A stretch of 64,000 nt of DNA, taken from the NCBI RefSeq assembly GCF_051014445.1, contig NW_027488365.1, positions 9,238,001-9,302,000 of the forward strand. Reading direction: 5' to 3'. Source of the DNA: Colletes latitarsis (lineage: Eukaryota; Arthropoda; Insecta; Hymenoptera; Colletidae). Below are positions 27,990 through 39,000 of the stretch, piece by piece. Made by a program: the position numbers and the translations under genes. The notes under the pieces were generated by a model. That model saw nothing but the letters and a program-made list of their open reading frames with translations, ran no database searches and had not been told where the DNA came from. Numbering within the stretch: the stretch's first letter is position 1; the number at the start of each line of letters is the position of its first letter.

Positions 27990-30310
27990 CACGTAGTAGT
28001 GTGGTACCACACTGAAACAGTCCATTAAACCTGGTTTGGATCAATATTTTAGAGGATAACGCATGTTAGGGCTAGGTTAGCCCTGGGATTTTCACTCATT
28101 AGACTCATACTTTCGCATTCTTCTCATACTTGTTGAAATGATCCTGGGTTTTTTCTGGTTTGGATCACGTAGTAATGTGGTACCACACTGAAACAGTCGA
28201 TTAAACCTGGTTTCGATCAATATTTTAGAGGATAACGCATGTTAGGTCTAGGTCAGGCCTGGGATTTTCACTCATCAGACTCATACTTTCGCATTCTTCA
28301 CATACTTGTTGACCGGATCCTGGGTTTTTTCTGGTTTGGATCACGTTGTAATGTGGGACCACACTGAAACAATCAATGAAACCTAGTCTTGATAAATATT
28401 TTAGAGGATAACGCATGTTAGGCTTAGGTTAGGTCTAGGATTTGCACTCAGCAGGCTCATACTTTCGCATATCTCTCATACTTCATGGCTAGATCCTGGG
28501 CTGTTTCTGGATTGTATCACGTAGTAATGTGGTACCACGCTGAAACAGTCAATTAAACCTGGTTTCGATCAATATTTTAGAGGATAACGCAAGTTAGGTC
28601 TGGCATAGGTCTGGGATTCGCCCTCATCAGGCTCATACTTTCGCGTTTTTCACATACTTGTTGAACAGATCCTGGGTTTTTTCTGGTTTGTATCACGTAG
28701 TAGTGTGGTACCACACTGAAACAGTCCATTAAACCTGGTTTGGCTCGATATTTTAGAGGATAACGCATGTTAGGGCTAGGTTAGCCCTGGGATTTTCACT
28801 CATTAGACTCATACTTTCGCATTCTTCTCATACTTGTTGAAATGATCCTGGGTTTTTTCTGGTTTGGATCACGTAGTAATGTGGTACCACACTGAAACAG
28901 TCGATTAAACCTGGTTTCGATCAATATTTTAGAGGATAACGCATGTTAGGTCTAGGTCAGGCCTGGGATTTTCACTCATCAGACTCATACTTTCGCATTC
29001 TTCACATACTTGTTGAACGGATCCTGGGTTTTTTCTGGTTTGGATCACGTTGTAATGTGGGACCACACTGAAACAATCAATTAAACCTAGTCTTGATAAA
29101 TATTTTAGAGGATAACGCATGTTAGGCTTAGGTTAGGTCTAGGATTTGCACTCAGCAGGCTCATACTTTCGCATATTTCTCATACTTCATGGCTAGATCC
29201 TGGGCTGTTTCTGGATTGTATCACGTAGTAATGTGGTACCACGCTGAAACAGTCAATTAAACCTGGTTTTGATCAATATTTTAGAGGATAACGCAAGTTA
29301 GGTCTGGCATAGGTCTGGGATTCGCCCTCATCAGGCTCATACTTTCGCGTTTTTCACATACTTGTTGAACAGATCCTGGGTTTTTTCTGGTTTGTATCAC
29401 GTAGTAGTGTGGTACCACACTGAAACAGTCCATTAAACCTGGTTTGGATCAATATTTTAGAGGATAACGCATGTTAGGGCTAGGTTAGCCCTGGGATTTT
29501 CACTCATTAGACTCATACTTTCGCATTCTTCTCATACTTGTTGAACTGATCCTGGGTTTTTTCTGGTTTGGATCACGTAGTAATGTGGTACCACACTGAA
29601 ACAGTCGATTAAACCTGGTTTCGATCAACATTTTAGAGGATAACGCATGTTAGGTCTAGGTCAGGCCTGGGATTTTCACTCATCAGACTCATACTTTCGC
29701 ATTCTTCACATACTTGTTGAACGGATCCTGGGTTTTTTCTGGTTTGGATCACGTTGTAATGTGGGACCACACTAAAACAATCAATTAAACCTAGTCTTGA
29801 TAAATATTTTAGAGGATAACGCATGTTAGGCTTAGGTTAGGTCTAGGATTTGCACTCAGCAGGCTCATACTTTCGCATATCTCTCATACTTCATGGCTAG
29901 ATCCTGGGCTGTTTCTGGATTGTATCACGTAGTAATGTGGTACCACGCTGAAACAGTCAATTAAACCTGGTTTCGATCAATATTTTAGAGGATAACGCAA
30001 GTTAGGTCTGGCATAGGTCTGGGATTCGCCCTCATCAGGCTCATACTTTCGCGTTTTTCACATACTTGTTGAACAGATCCTGGGTTTTTTCTGGTTTGTA
30101 TCACGTAGTAGTGTGGTACCACACTGAAACAGTCCATTAAACCTGGTTTGGATCAATATTTTAGAGGATAACGCATGTTAGGGCTAGGTTAGCCCTGGGA
30201 TTTTCACTCATTAGACTCATACTTTCGCATTCTTCTCATACTTGTTGAACTGATCCTGGGTTTTTTCTGGTTTGGATCACGTAGTAATGTGGTACCACAC
30301 TGAAACAGAC
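27710..30310 (+). repeat. 704-bp higher-order repeat block 5
   Basis: The four-monomer unit recurs over about 2.6 kb, with its CATATCTC-type marker near 27763, 28467, 29171 (as CATATTTCTC) and 29883, close to 704 bp apart. It gives way to the GAAACAGACGATT monomer near 30303. The same transition is seen near 13060, 16576 and 26257. Confidence 0.85.
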
Positions 30311-31939
30311 GATTAAACCTGGTTTCGATCAATATCTTAAAGGATAACGCAAGTTAAGTCTGGGATTGGTCTGGGATTTGACCTCATCAGACACATACTT
30401 TCGCACACTTCACATACTCGTTGAACAGATCCTGGGTTATTTTCTGGTTTGGATCACATAGTAATGTGGTACCACACTGAAACAGTCGATTAAACCAGGT
30501 TTCGATCAATATTTAAGAGGATAACGCATGTTAGGTCTAGGTTTGGCCTGGGATTTTCACTCATCAGACTCATACTTTCGCATTCTTCAGATACTTGTTG
30601 AACGGTTCCTGGGTTTTTTCTGGTTTGGATCCCGTAGTAGTGTGGTACCACAATAAAACAGTCAATTAAACCTGGTTTCGATCAATATTTTAGAGGATAT
30701 CGCAAGTTAAGTCTGGGATTGGTCTGGGATTTGACCTCATCAGACTCATACTTTCGCACACTTCACATACTCGTTGAACGGATCCTGGGTTATTTTCTGG
30801 TTTGGATCACGTAGTAATGTGGTACCACACTGAAACAGTCGATTAAACCTGGTTTCGATCAATATTTTAGAGGATAACGCAAGTTAGGTCTGGCATAGGT
30901 CTGGGATTCGCCCTCATCAGGCTCATACTTTCGCGTTTTTCACATACTTGTTGAACAGATCCTGGGTTTTTTCTGGTTCGTATCACGTATTAGTGTGGTA
31001 CCACACTGAAACAGTCCATTAAACCTGGTTTGGATGAATATTTTAGAGGATAACGCATGTAAGGTCTAGGTTAGCCCTGGGATTTCCACCCATCAGACTC
31101 ATACTTTCGCATTCTTCTCATACTTGTTGAACTGATCCTGGGTTTTTTCTGGTTTGGATCACGTAGTAATGTGGTACCACACTGAAACGGACGATTAAAC
31201 CTGGTTTCGATCAATATCTTAGAGGATAACGCAAGTTAAGTCTGGGATTGGTCTGGGATTTGACCTCATCAGACTCATACTTTCGCACACTTCACATACT
31301 CGTTGAACGGATCCTGGGTTATTTTCTGGTTTGGATCACGTAGTAATGTGGTACCACACTGAAACAGTCGATTAAACCTGGTTTCGATCAATATTTTTGA
31401 GGATAACGCATGTTAGGTCTAGGTTAGGCCGAGGATTTTCACTCATCAGTCTCATACTTTCGCATTCTGCACATACTTGTTGAACGGATCCTGGGTTTTT
31501 ACTGGTTTGGATCACGTAGTAATGTGGTACCACACTGAAACAATCCATTAAACCCGGTTTCGATCAATATTTTAGAGAATAATTCATGTTAGGTGTAGGT
31601 TAGGTCTGGGATTTGCTCTCATCAGGCTCATTCTTTCGCATATTTCTCATACTTGATGTCTAGATCCTGGGCTTTTTCTGGATTGTATCACGTAGTAATG
31701 AAGTACAACACTGAAACAGTCAATTAAACCTGGTTTCCATCAATATTTTAGAGGATAACGCATGTTAGGTTTGGGTTAGGTCTAGGATTTGCCCTCATCA
31801 GGCTCATACTTTCGCATATTTCTCATACTTCATGGCTAGATCCTGGGCTTTTTCTGGATTGTATCACGTAGTAATGTGGTACCACGCTGAAAGAGTCAAT
31901 TAAACCTGGTTTCGATCAATATTTTAGAGGATAACGCAA

Positions 31940-31953
31940 GTTAGGTCTGGGAT
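31940..31953 (+). repeat. Target-site duplication, left, truncated element
   Basis: GTTAGGTCTGGGAT lies directly before the GC-rich insert and is repeated after its A tract at 32518-32531. It could be two bases longer (AA at 31938-31939) if the last two As of the tail belong to the target. The sequence is an ordinary part of the satellite monomer. Confidence 0.92.
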
Positions 31954-32177
31954 CTAGGCTGGGAGGGTGGTCCTGAGGGGACCCTCCTCCCGCCAGGCGG
32001 CGCCGGGTCGGACCGGTTGGGGGTAGGAGTGCCTCCCCCTACCGGTCCGACGCAAGGGGAGGCACCCTCGGCGGTCTGGTGCGGCCATGAACGCCCGGCC
32101 GCCGAGGGGTGGAAACGGGGTCGCGGGCGGTTGCGAGTTGGGGCTCGCAGCCGCCACTAAACGCGGCCCCGGGACGG

Positions 32178-32214
32178 ATAGCGGCGGGATGGAGTGGCCC
32201 CGTCCCGCCGCTAT
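32178..32214 (+). other. 3' UTR stem-loop 1 (truncated copy)
   Basis: Perfect 12-bp arms ATAGCGGCGGGA (32178-32189) and TCCCGCCGCTAT (32203-32214) enclose a 13-base loop. The same structure lies at 35836-35872 in the full-length copy. Confidence 0.8.
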
Positions 32215-32223
32215 GAGGCAGTG

Positions 32224-32263
32224 TGTCTACTGGGGGGACCGATTGTCTACTGGGGGGACCGAT
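32224..32263 (+). repeat. 20-bp tandem duplication in truncated copy
   Basis: TGTCTACTGGGGGGACCGAT occurs twice in direct succession (32224-32243 and 32244-32263). The full-length element has it once (near 35805-35827). It is a private length variant, either from slippage during reverse transcription or inherited from a different source copy. Confidence 0.9.
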
Positions 32264-32300
32264 TGTCCCCCCGGGGGATGGGCGCGAAAGCGCGGGCACG

Positions 32301-32346
32301 GGGAGGATACCGGAAGAATGCTTCGAGCGATTCCCGGTATCCTCCC
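32301..32346 (+). other. 3' UTR stem-loop 2 (truncated copy)
   Basis: Perfect 13-bp arms GGGAGGATACCGG (32301-32313) and CCGGTATCCTCCC (32334-32346) are present. The 20-base spacer contains further pairing (GAATGCTTCGAGCGATTC). It is conserved in the full copy at 35724-35769. Confidence 0.82.
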
Positions 32347-32430
32347 AAAGCGTGCCGAAGGGTCACCGTGGGGTTTTTAGTGGGTAGGTCCCGCGCCTGT
32401 CGTTGTACGGGCGCGGGGAATCCCACACAC

Positions 32431-32462
32431 CCCTCCCACCTCTCCCCAAGGAGGTGGGAGGG
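32431..32462 (+). other. 3' UTR stem-loop 3, near the poly(A) (truncated copy)
   Basis: Perfect 12-bp arms CCCTCCCACCTC (32431-32442) and GAGGTGGGAGGG (32451-32462) enclose an 8-base loop, 26 bases before the A tract. It is conserved at 35608-35639 in the full-length copy. Confidence 0.82.
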
Positions 32463-32488
32463 AGTCTTTCGAAGATTTTCCCCACGAC

Positions 32489-32517
<29 letters not shown>

Positions 32518-32520
<3 letters not shown>

Positions 32521-32531
32521 AGGTCTGGGAT
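32518..32531 (+). repeat. Target-site duplication, right, truncated element
   Basis: GTTAGGTCTGGGAT follows the 29-base A tract and matches 31940-31953. Joining the flanks without the insert gives a normal satellite monomer, GTTAGGTCTGGGATAGGTCT. Confidence 0.92.
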
Positions 32532-35500
32532 AGGTCTGGGATTCGCCCTCATCAGGCTCATACTTTCGCATATTTCTCATACTTGATGGCTAGATCCTGG
32601 GTTTCTTCCGGTTTGGGTCACGTAGTAGTGTGGTACCACACTGAAACAGTCGATTAAACCTGGTTTCGAACAATATTTTTTAGGATAACGCATGTTAGGT
32701 CTAGGTTAGGCCGGGGATTTTCACTCATCAGACTCATACTTTCGCATTCTTCACATACTTGTTGAACGGATCCTGGGTTTTTACTGGTTTGGATCACGTA
32801 GTAATGTGGTACCACACTGAAACATTCAATTAAACCTGGTCTTGATAAATATTTTAGAGGATAACGCATGTTAGGTCTGGGATAGGTCTGGGATTTGCAC
32901 TCATCAGACTCATACTTTCGCACGCCTCACATACTCGTTGAACAGATCCTGGGTTATTTTCTGGTTTGGATCACATAGTAATGTGGTACCACACTGAAAC
33001 ATTCAATTAAACCTGGTCTTGATAAATATTTTAGAGGATAACGCATGTTAGGTCTGGGATAGGTCTGGGATTTGCCCTCATCAGACTCATACTTTCGCAG
33101 TTTTAACATACATGTTGACCTGATCGAGGGTTTTTTCTGCTTTGGATTACGCTGTAAAGTGGTACCACACTGAAACAGTCCATTAAACCTGGTTTGGATC
33201 AATATTTTTGAGGATAACGCATGTTAGGTCTAGGTTAGCCCTGGGATTTTCACTCATCAGGCTCATACTTTCGCATTCTTCACATACTTGTTGAACGGAT
33301 CCTGGGTTTTTTCTGGTTTGGATCACGTAGTAATGTGGGACCACACTGAAACAATCAATTAAACCTGGTGTTGATAAATATTTTAGAGGACAACGTATGT
33401 TAGGTCTGGGTTAGGTCTAGGATTTGCCCTCATCAGGCTCATACTTTCGCATATTTCTCATACTTCATGGTTAGATCCTGGGCTATTTCTGGATTGGATC
33501 ACGTAGTAATGTGGTACTACACTGAAACAGTCAATTAAACCTGGTTTCGATCAATATTATTGAGGATAACGCATGTTAGGTCTAGGTCAGGTCTAGGATT
33601 CGCCCTCATCAGGCTCATACTTTCTCATATTTCTCATACTTCATGGCTGGATCCTGGGCTATTTCTGGATTGGATCACGTAGTAATGTGGTACCACACTG
33701 AAACAGTCAATTAAACCTGGTTTCGAATAATATTTTAGAGAATAATTCATGTTAGGTCTGGGTTAGGTCTGGGATTTGCTCTCATCAGGCTCATTCTTTC
33801 GCATTTTTCTCATACTTGATGGCTAGATCCTGGGCTTTTTCTGGATTGCATCACGTAGTAATGAAGTACAACACTGAAACAGTCAATTAAACCTGGTTTC
33901 AATCAATATTTTAGAGGACAACGCAAGTTAGGTCTAGGTTAGGCCTGGGATTTGCCCTCATCAGGATCATACTTTTGCAGTTTTAACATACATGTTCACC
34001 TGATCGAGGGTTTTTTCTGCTTTGGATCACGTAGTAAAGTGGTACCACACTGAAACTGTCCATTAATCCTGGTTTGCATCAATATTTTAGAGGATAGCGC
34101 ATGTTAGGTATAGGTTAGCCCCGAGATTTTCACTCATCAGACTCATACTTTCGCATTCTTCACATACTTGTTGAACGGATCCTGGGTTTTTTCTGGTTTG
34201 GATCACGTAGTAATGTGGGACCACACTGAAACAATCAATTTAACCTGGTCTTGATAAATATTTTAGAGGACAACGTATGTTAGGTCTGGGTTAGGTCTAG
34301 GATTTGCCCTCATCAGGCTCATACTTTCGCATATTTCTCATACTTCATGGCTAGATCCTGGGTTTCTTCCGGTTTGGGTCACGTAGTAGTGTGGTACCAC
34401 ACTGAAACAGTCGATTAAACCTGGTTTCGAACAATATTTTTTAGGATAACGCATGTTAGGTCTAGGTTAGGCCGGGGATTTTCACTCATCAGACTCATAC
34501 TTTCGCACGCCTCACATACTCGTTGAACAGATCCTGGGTTTTTACTGGTTTGGATCACGTAGTAATGTGGTACCACACTGAAACATTCAATTAAACCTGG
34601 TCTTGATAAATATTTTAGAGGATAACGCATGTTAGGTCTGGGATAGGTCTGGGATTTGCACTCATCAGACTCATACTTTCGCACGCCTCACATACTCGTT
34701 GAACAGATCCTGGGTTATTTTCTGGTTTGGATCACATAGTAATGTGGTACCACACTGAAACATTCAATTAAACCTGGTCTTGATAAATATTTTAGAGGAT
34801 AACGCATGTTAGGTCTGGGATAGGTCTGGGATTTGCCCTCATCAGACTCATACTTTCGCGTTTTTCACATACTTGTTGAACAGATCCTGGGTTTTTTCTG
34901 GTTTGGATCACGTAGTAGTGTGGTACCACACTGAAACAGTACATTAAACCTGGTTTCGATCAATATTTTTGAGGATAACGCATGTTAGGTCCAGGTTAGG
35001 CCGGGGATTTTCACTCATCAGACTCATACTTTCGCATTCTTCACATACTTGTTGAACGGATCCTGGGTTTTGTCTGGTTTGGATCACGTAGTAATGTGGT
35101 ACCACACTGAAACATTCAATTAAACCTGGTCTTGATAAATATTTTAGAGGATAACGCATGTTAGGTCTGGGATAGGTCTAGGATTTTCACTCATCAGACT
35201 CATACTTTCGCATTCTTCACATACTTGTTGAACGGATCCTGGGTTTTTTCTGGTTTGGATCACGTAGTAATGTGGGACCACACTGAAACAATCAATTAAA
35301 CCTGGTCTTGATAAATATTTTAGAGGATAACGCATATTAGGTCTGGGTTTGGTCTAGGATTTGCCCTCATCAGGCTCATTCTTTCGCATATTTCTCATAC
35401 TTAATGGCTAGATCCTGGGCTTTTTCTGGATTGCATCACGTAGTAATGAAGTGCAACACTGAAACAGTCAATTAAGCCTGGTTTCCATCAATATTTTAGA

Positions 35501-35544
35501 GGACAACGCATGTTAGGTCTAGGTTAGCCCAGGGATTTGCCCTC

Positions 35545-35560
35545 ATCAGACACATACTTT
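35545..35560 (+). repeat. Target-site duplication, left, full-length element
   Basis: ATCAGACACATACTTT is repeated at 41539-41554. Its last three Ts merge with the T run that represents the poly(A) tail of the minus-strand element, so the exact boundary is uncertain by about three bases. Confidence 0.94.
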
Positions 35561-35607
35561 TTTTTTTTTTTTTTTTTTTTTGTCGTGGGGAAAATCTTCG
35601 AAAGACT

Positions 35608-35639
35608 CCCTCCCACCTCCTTGGGGAGAGGTGGGAGGG
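35608..35639 (-). other. 3' UTR stem-loop 3 (full-length copy)
   Basis: Arms at 35608-35619 and 35628-35639 are perfect 12-bp complements with an 8-base loop. They lie about 26 bases from the poly(A) junction. Confidence 0.82.
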
Positions 35640-35723
35640 GTGTGTGGGATTCCCCGCGCCCGTACAACGACAGGCGCGGGACCTACCCACTAAAAACCCC
35701 ACGGTGACCCTTCGGCACGCTTT

Positions 35724-35769
35724 GGGAGGATACCGGGAATCGCTCGAAGCATTCTTCCGGTATCCTCCC
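35724..35769 (-). other. 3' UTR stem-loop 2 (full-length copy)
   Basis: Arms at 35724-35736 and 35757-35769 are perfect 13-bp complements, with additional internal pairing in the 20-base spacer. Confidence 0.82.
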
Positions 35770-35835
35770 CGTGCCCGCGCTTTCGCGCCCATCCCCCGGG
35801 GGGACAATCGGTCCCCCCAGTAGACACACTGCCTC

Positions 35836-35872
35836 ATAGCGGCGGGACGGGGCCACTCCATCCCGCCGCTAT
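35836..35872 (-). other. 3' UTR stem-loop 1 (full-length copy)
   Basis: Arms at 35836-35847 and 35861-35872 are perfect 12-bp complements with a 13-base loop. Confidence 0.8.
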
Positions 35873-36097
35873 CCGTCCCGGGGCCGCGTTTAGTGGCGGC
35901 TGCGAGCCCCAACTCGCAACCGCCCGCGACCCCGTTTCCACCCCTCGGCGGCCGGGCGTTCATGGCCGCACCAGACCGCCGAGGGTGCCTCCCCTTGCGT
36001 CGGACCGGTAGGGGGAGGCACTCCTACCCCCAACCGGCCCGACCCGGCGCCGCCTGGCGGGAGGAGGGTCCCCTCAGGACCCCCCTCCCAGCCTAGG

Positions 36098-39000
36098 TCA
36101 TCTGCCACGCCGAGGCGGCCGCCCGCGACGCCTCGCGACCGGGCAACGACCTCGGGCCACCGCACGAGCGCGAGCTTCAGCGCGCCGCTGAAGCTCGCGC
36201 TCCCTCCCCGCGGCCTCCTTCTGCAACATTACGTTCTCGCAGAAGGAGGCCACGGCCCTCCACTTCTCCTCGCTGCCGAGCATGGCGCGCACCACGCCCG
36301 GCAGCGAGACATCCCGCCCGACGACGCCGACCAGGACACGGCGCTCCCCCTCCCACGCGGGGCATACCTCCAGGGTATGATCCGCCGTGTCCTGCTCAGC
36401 GTCGCAGTGGCAGCAACGCGCCGTCGGCTCCTTCCCTATCCGGCACAGGTATCTTCCGAAGCTGCCATGCCCGGAAAATACCTGTGCCAGCCGGTAGGTG
36501 AGGCTGCCATGGCCTCTGTCCAGCCACTCCTTCAGCAGTGGCCGAACAGCTCCGACAGTCCGGTGCCCCGCGGTTGGCAGAGCCAGCCGCTCCTGCCACG
36601 CGAGCAACACGGACTGCCGGGCCTGGCGCTTCAAATCGCCCCAAGCAGGTTCCTGCCCGCCCGGGACCGCCCCCACCCCCGCGCGACGGTCGACGCGGTG
36701 CCGGTACATCACCGCGTGCGACCGCGCGAGCAGGTCCATGGGCGGCATCCCCGCTAGAACCGTCGCCGCCTCATGTGACATGGTCCGATACCCGCGGACG
36801 ACCCTGAGCGCCATGCGCCTCTGCACCCGACGCAGCATAGTCATGCTGCGCCGGGAGGCAGCCAGGTCGTCCGCCCAGACGGGGGCCCCGTATAGGGCCA
36901 CCGACTGGACCATTGCCACATAGAGGCGACGAACTCGGCCCGCCGGGCCCCCCAGGTTGGGCAGGATCCGGCCCAGAGCCGCAACCATCCTTTCCAACCG
37001 GGGGACCAGGCAGCGGAAATGCTTCTCGAAACGCCAGTGGCTATCGAGGATCAGCCCCAGATACCTGATCTGGGGCTTCACCTCGATGTCAGCCCCACCC
37101 ACCCGAATCAGAGGGGGTGGCGGATCCTGCCGAGGTGAATGAAACGCAATCACCTCGGTCTTATGGACCGCCACCGTCATCCCCATCCCCCTGATCCGGT
37201 CGACGTCGCGTTGCGACCCCTCCTCCGCGCGACGCATGGCCCTCCCCCAGTGCGTCCCGACGGCCAGCACCAGTGTGTCATCCGCATAACACACCGTGCT
37301 GACGCCGTCGGGGAGGCCGGCCCGCAACACCGAGTCGTACGCGATGTTCCACAGGAGTGGCCCGAGGACCGACCCCTGCGGAACACCGCAGTACACCTCC
37401 CTCCGCATATCACCATCCCGGCCCGGATACTCGATCCACCTGCCGCGGAGATAATCCCCGACGACCGCCCTGAGACAAGAGGGGACTCGATGATATTCGA
37501 GCCCCCTCCTTATCTCTTCCCAGGGGAGGGTGTTAAAGGCATTGGCAATATCCAAGGATATTGCCAATGCTACCCCTCCCCGGGAGACGGCCGCCTCCGA
37601 GAGGGCCCTCACACGACCTATCGCGTCGATAGTCGATCGGCCCCCCCGGAAACCGAACTGGCAGTCGGCCAGACCGGGATCACCCCGCGACAGGTGCTCG
37701 ACGAGGCGGGCAGCAATCACACGCTCGAAGAGCTTGCCCACCTCGTCGAGGAGACAAATGGGCCGGTATGCGGAGGGAGACTCCGCGGGCCGACCCTCCT
37801 TCCGGAGGAGGACCATCCTCGCCACCTTCCAACTGGGGGGGAATCGCCCGTCCCTCAGGCAGCGGTCGAACAACCGCCTGAGGTCGGCCCCAAGGACGCC
37901 CTGGGTCAAGACCCAAACCCGGCCGGGCACACCATCCGGACCCGGGGCCGTGTTACGAACCCCGAGCCGTCTGATGGCCGCTGCCAGCTCCTCCTGCGTG
38001 ACCCCCAGCTCGGCCGTCCACTCCACTGGGACAGCCGCCGCCGCCGGAGGACGCGGTCCCCTCTCCCCAATTGGGAAGAGTGTATTGACCACGTCCTCCA
38101 GCAGCCGGGGGTCAAGACCCTCGGTGACGGGGGGCGCCCACGGGCGGAGCTTATTCAGCACCACCTTATATGGGCGCCCCCATGGATCGTCATCAAGGGT
38201 CTGGAGGAGCTCCTTCCATGCCTGGGTCTTGGCCCGTTTAATGGCGACCTGCAGAGCAACCCGCGCCACGCGGTATGTTCCATACAGGTCATCAGCTGCC
38301 CTCGCTCGCGCCACGCCGTCGCCTGTACGTTGACGACGGCGCGCGCGGGTGTACTGGCGTCGGGCGCGGACAGTCGCGACTCGCAACTCCGCGATCGCGT
38401 CCGACCACCAGTACACCGCCCGGCGAGGAGAAGCCCGCCCGACCCGAGGCATCGCCGCGTCGCAAATACCCGCGACCAATGCTCCGAGCCGGGCGACCTC
38501 CTCCTCTATGCTCGGCAACTCGGCCGCTCCCTGCGGCCAAGTTGCAGCGAGGGCAGCTGCCATCAGGGCGTCCTTGTCCAGGCGCCGAAGCGCCCAGCGG
38601 CGTGGTGGGGTGCCACGCAGGCGGCCGTGTCGGGATGCACTCGCGGCGGCAGAGACCTCCATCCGGATGTACCGGTGATCGGAGAGTGTCTCTGCCCCCG
38701 CGACCACGTGCCAACCCGACACCATGCGCACGGCGTTGGGGGTCGCGAATCCAACATCCACGATGGACCCCCCATATCGCCGCACGCATGTGTGCTCCGA
38801 CCCCCGGTTCAATACCCGGAGGTCGAGCCCCGCCGCCCAATCGCCCAGGATCCCGCCGCGAACGGAGGTCCTGGGGGATCCCCAAGCCACCGACTTGGCA
38901 TTAAAATCCCCCAGGACCAGCACCGGCCGGGCCGCGTAGCGCTGCACGCATGCCGCGACCTCGGCCAAGTACAGCTCGAACGCAGCGTGACCGCTACGGG

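Larger units (their letters stand above)
1..31953. repeat. 176-bp satellite array, left block
   Basis: This is a continuous head-to-tail satellite with a monomer of about 176 bp, all in one orientation. Conserved blocks recur in this order: TTTTAGAGGATAACGC, GTTAGGTCTAGG, CTCATCAG, CTCATACTTTCGC, ATCCTGGG, ATCACGTAGTAATGTGG, TACCACACTGAAAC and TTAAACCTGG. Monomer types differ mainly between the TTTCGC block and the ATCCTGGG block, for example CATTCTTCACATACTTG, CATATTTCTCATACTTC, CGTTTTTCACATACTTG and CACACTTCACATACTCG. Types often alternate, giving 352-bp dimers, and in places form a 704-bp four-monomer unit. The DNA is much more AT-rich than the inserted retrotransposon. The only open frames are short (60-81 codons) and recur with the monomer, so I call no gene here. 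The array runs off the left edge and is interrupted on the right by a retrotransposon fragment. A centromeric or pericentromeric role is plausible but is inference. Confidence 0.97.
31954..32517 (+). mobile_element. 5'-truncated R1-clade retrotransposon (3' UTR only)
   Basis: This GC-rich insert in the satellite is over 99% identical by eye to the 3' UTR of the full-length element, in opposite orientation. It starts at CTAGGCTGGG, which in the full element lies about two bases after the ORF2 stop codon. It therefore contains no coding sequence from either ORF. It ends in CCCCACGAC followed by 29 As (32489-32517). It is flanked by a 14-16 bp target-site duplication, as expected for target-primed reverse transcription with early termination. 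Differences from the full copy are at least two substitutions and an extra 20-bp tandem unit. Short open frames inside it are chance products of GC-rich DNA. Confidence 0.95.
32518..35560. repeat. 176-bp satellite array, middle block
   Basis: About 3 kb of satellite lies between the two retrotransposon insertions, in the same orientation and phase as the left array. It contains mixed monomer types rather than the 704-bp unit. These include the divergent CAGTTTTAACATACATG type near 33100 and 33975 and the AGAGAATAATTCATG type near 33740. Open frames of 63-89 codons on the minus strand are read through one monomer and into the next; I regard them as non-genic. Confidence 0.96.
35582..36097 (-). 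other. 3' UTR of the full-length retrotransposon
   Basis: About 516 bases lie between the ORF2 stop and the poly(A). The region is GC-rich and holds at least three long perfect stem-loops (35608-35639, 35724-35769, 35836-35872). It is almost identical to the entire truncated copy at 31954-32488. I saw no AATAAA polyadenylation signal. In R2 and several other LINEs the reverse transcriptase recognises structured 3' RNA, so a similar role here is reasonable but inferred. Open frames in this stretch are not credible genes. Confidence 0.88.

Noticed and set aside
1..31953. Regular direct repeats considered as a CRISPR array or as telomeric DNA.
   Set aside because: The whole 176-bp unit repeats with no unique spacers, so it is not CRISPR. 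The TTAGG motifs are embedded in the monomer and not in tandem, so it is not a telomere.
32194..32586. A 130-codon plus-strand frame in the truncated element with a poly-Lys stretch.
   Set aside because: The poly-Lys comes from translating the A tail, and the rest is 3' UTR and satellite. It is not a gene.
35496..35963. A 155-codon minus-strand open frame crossing the 3' UTR, the poly(A) and the satellite.
   Set aside because: It reads through a homopolymer giving a run of Lys and into satellite sequence. It is a chance frame across an insertion junction.
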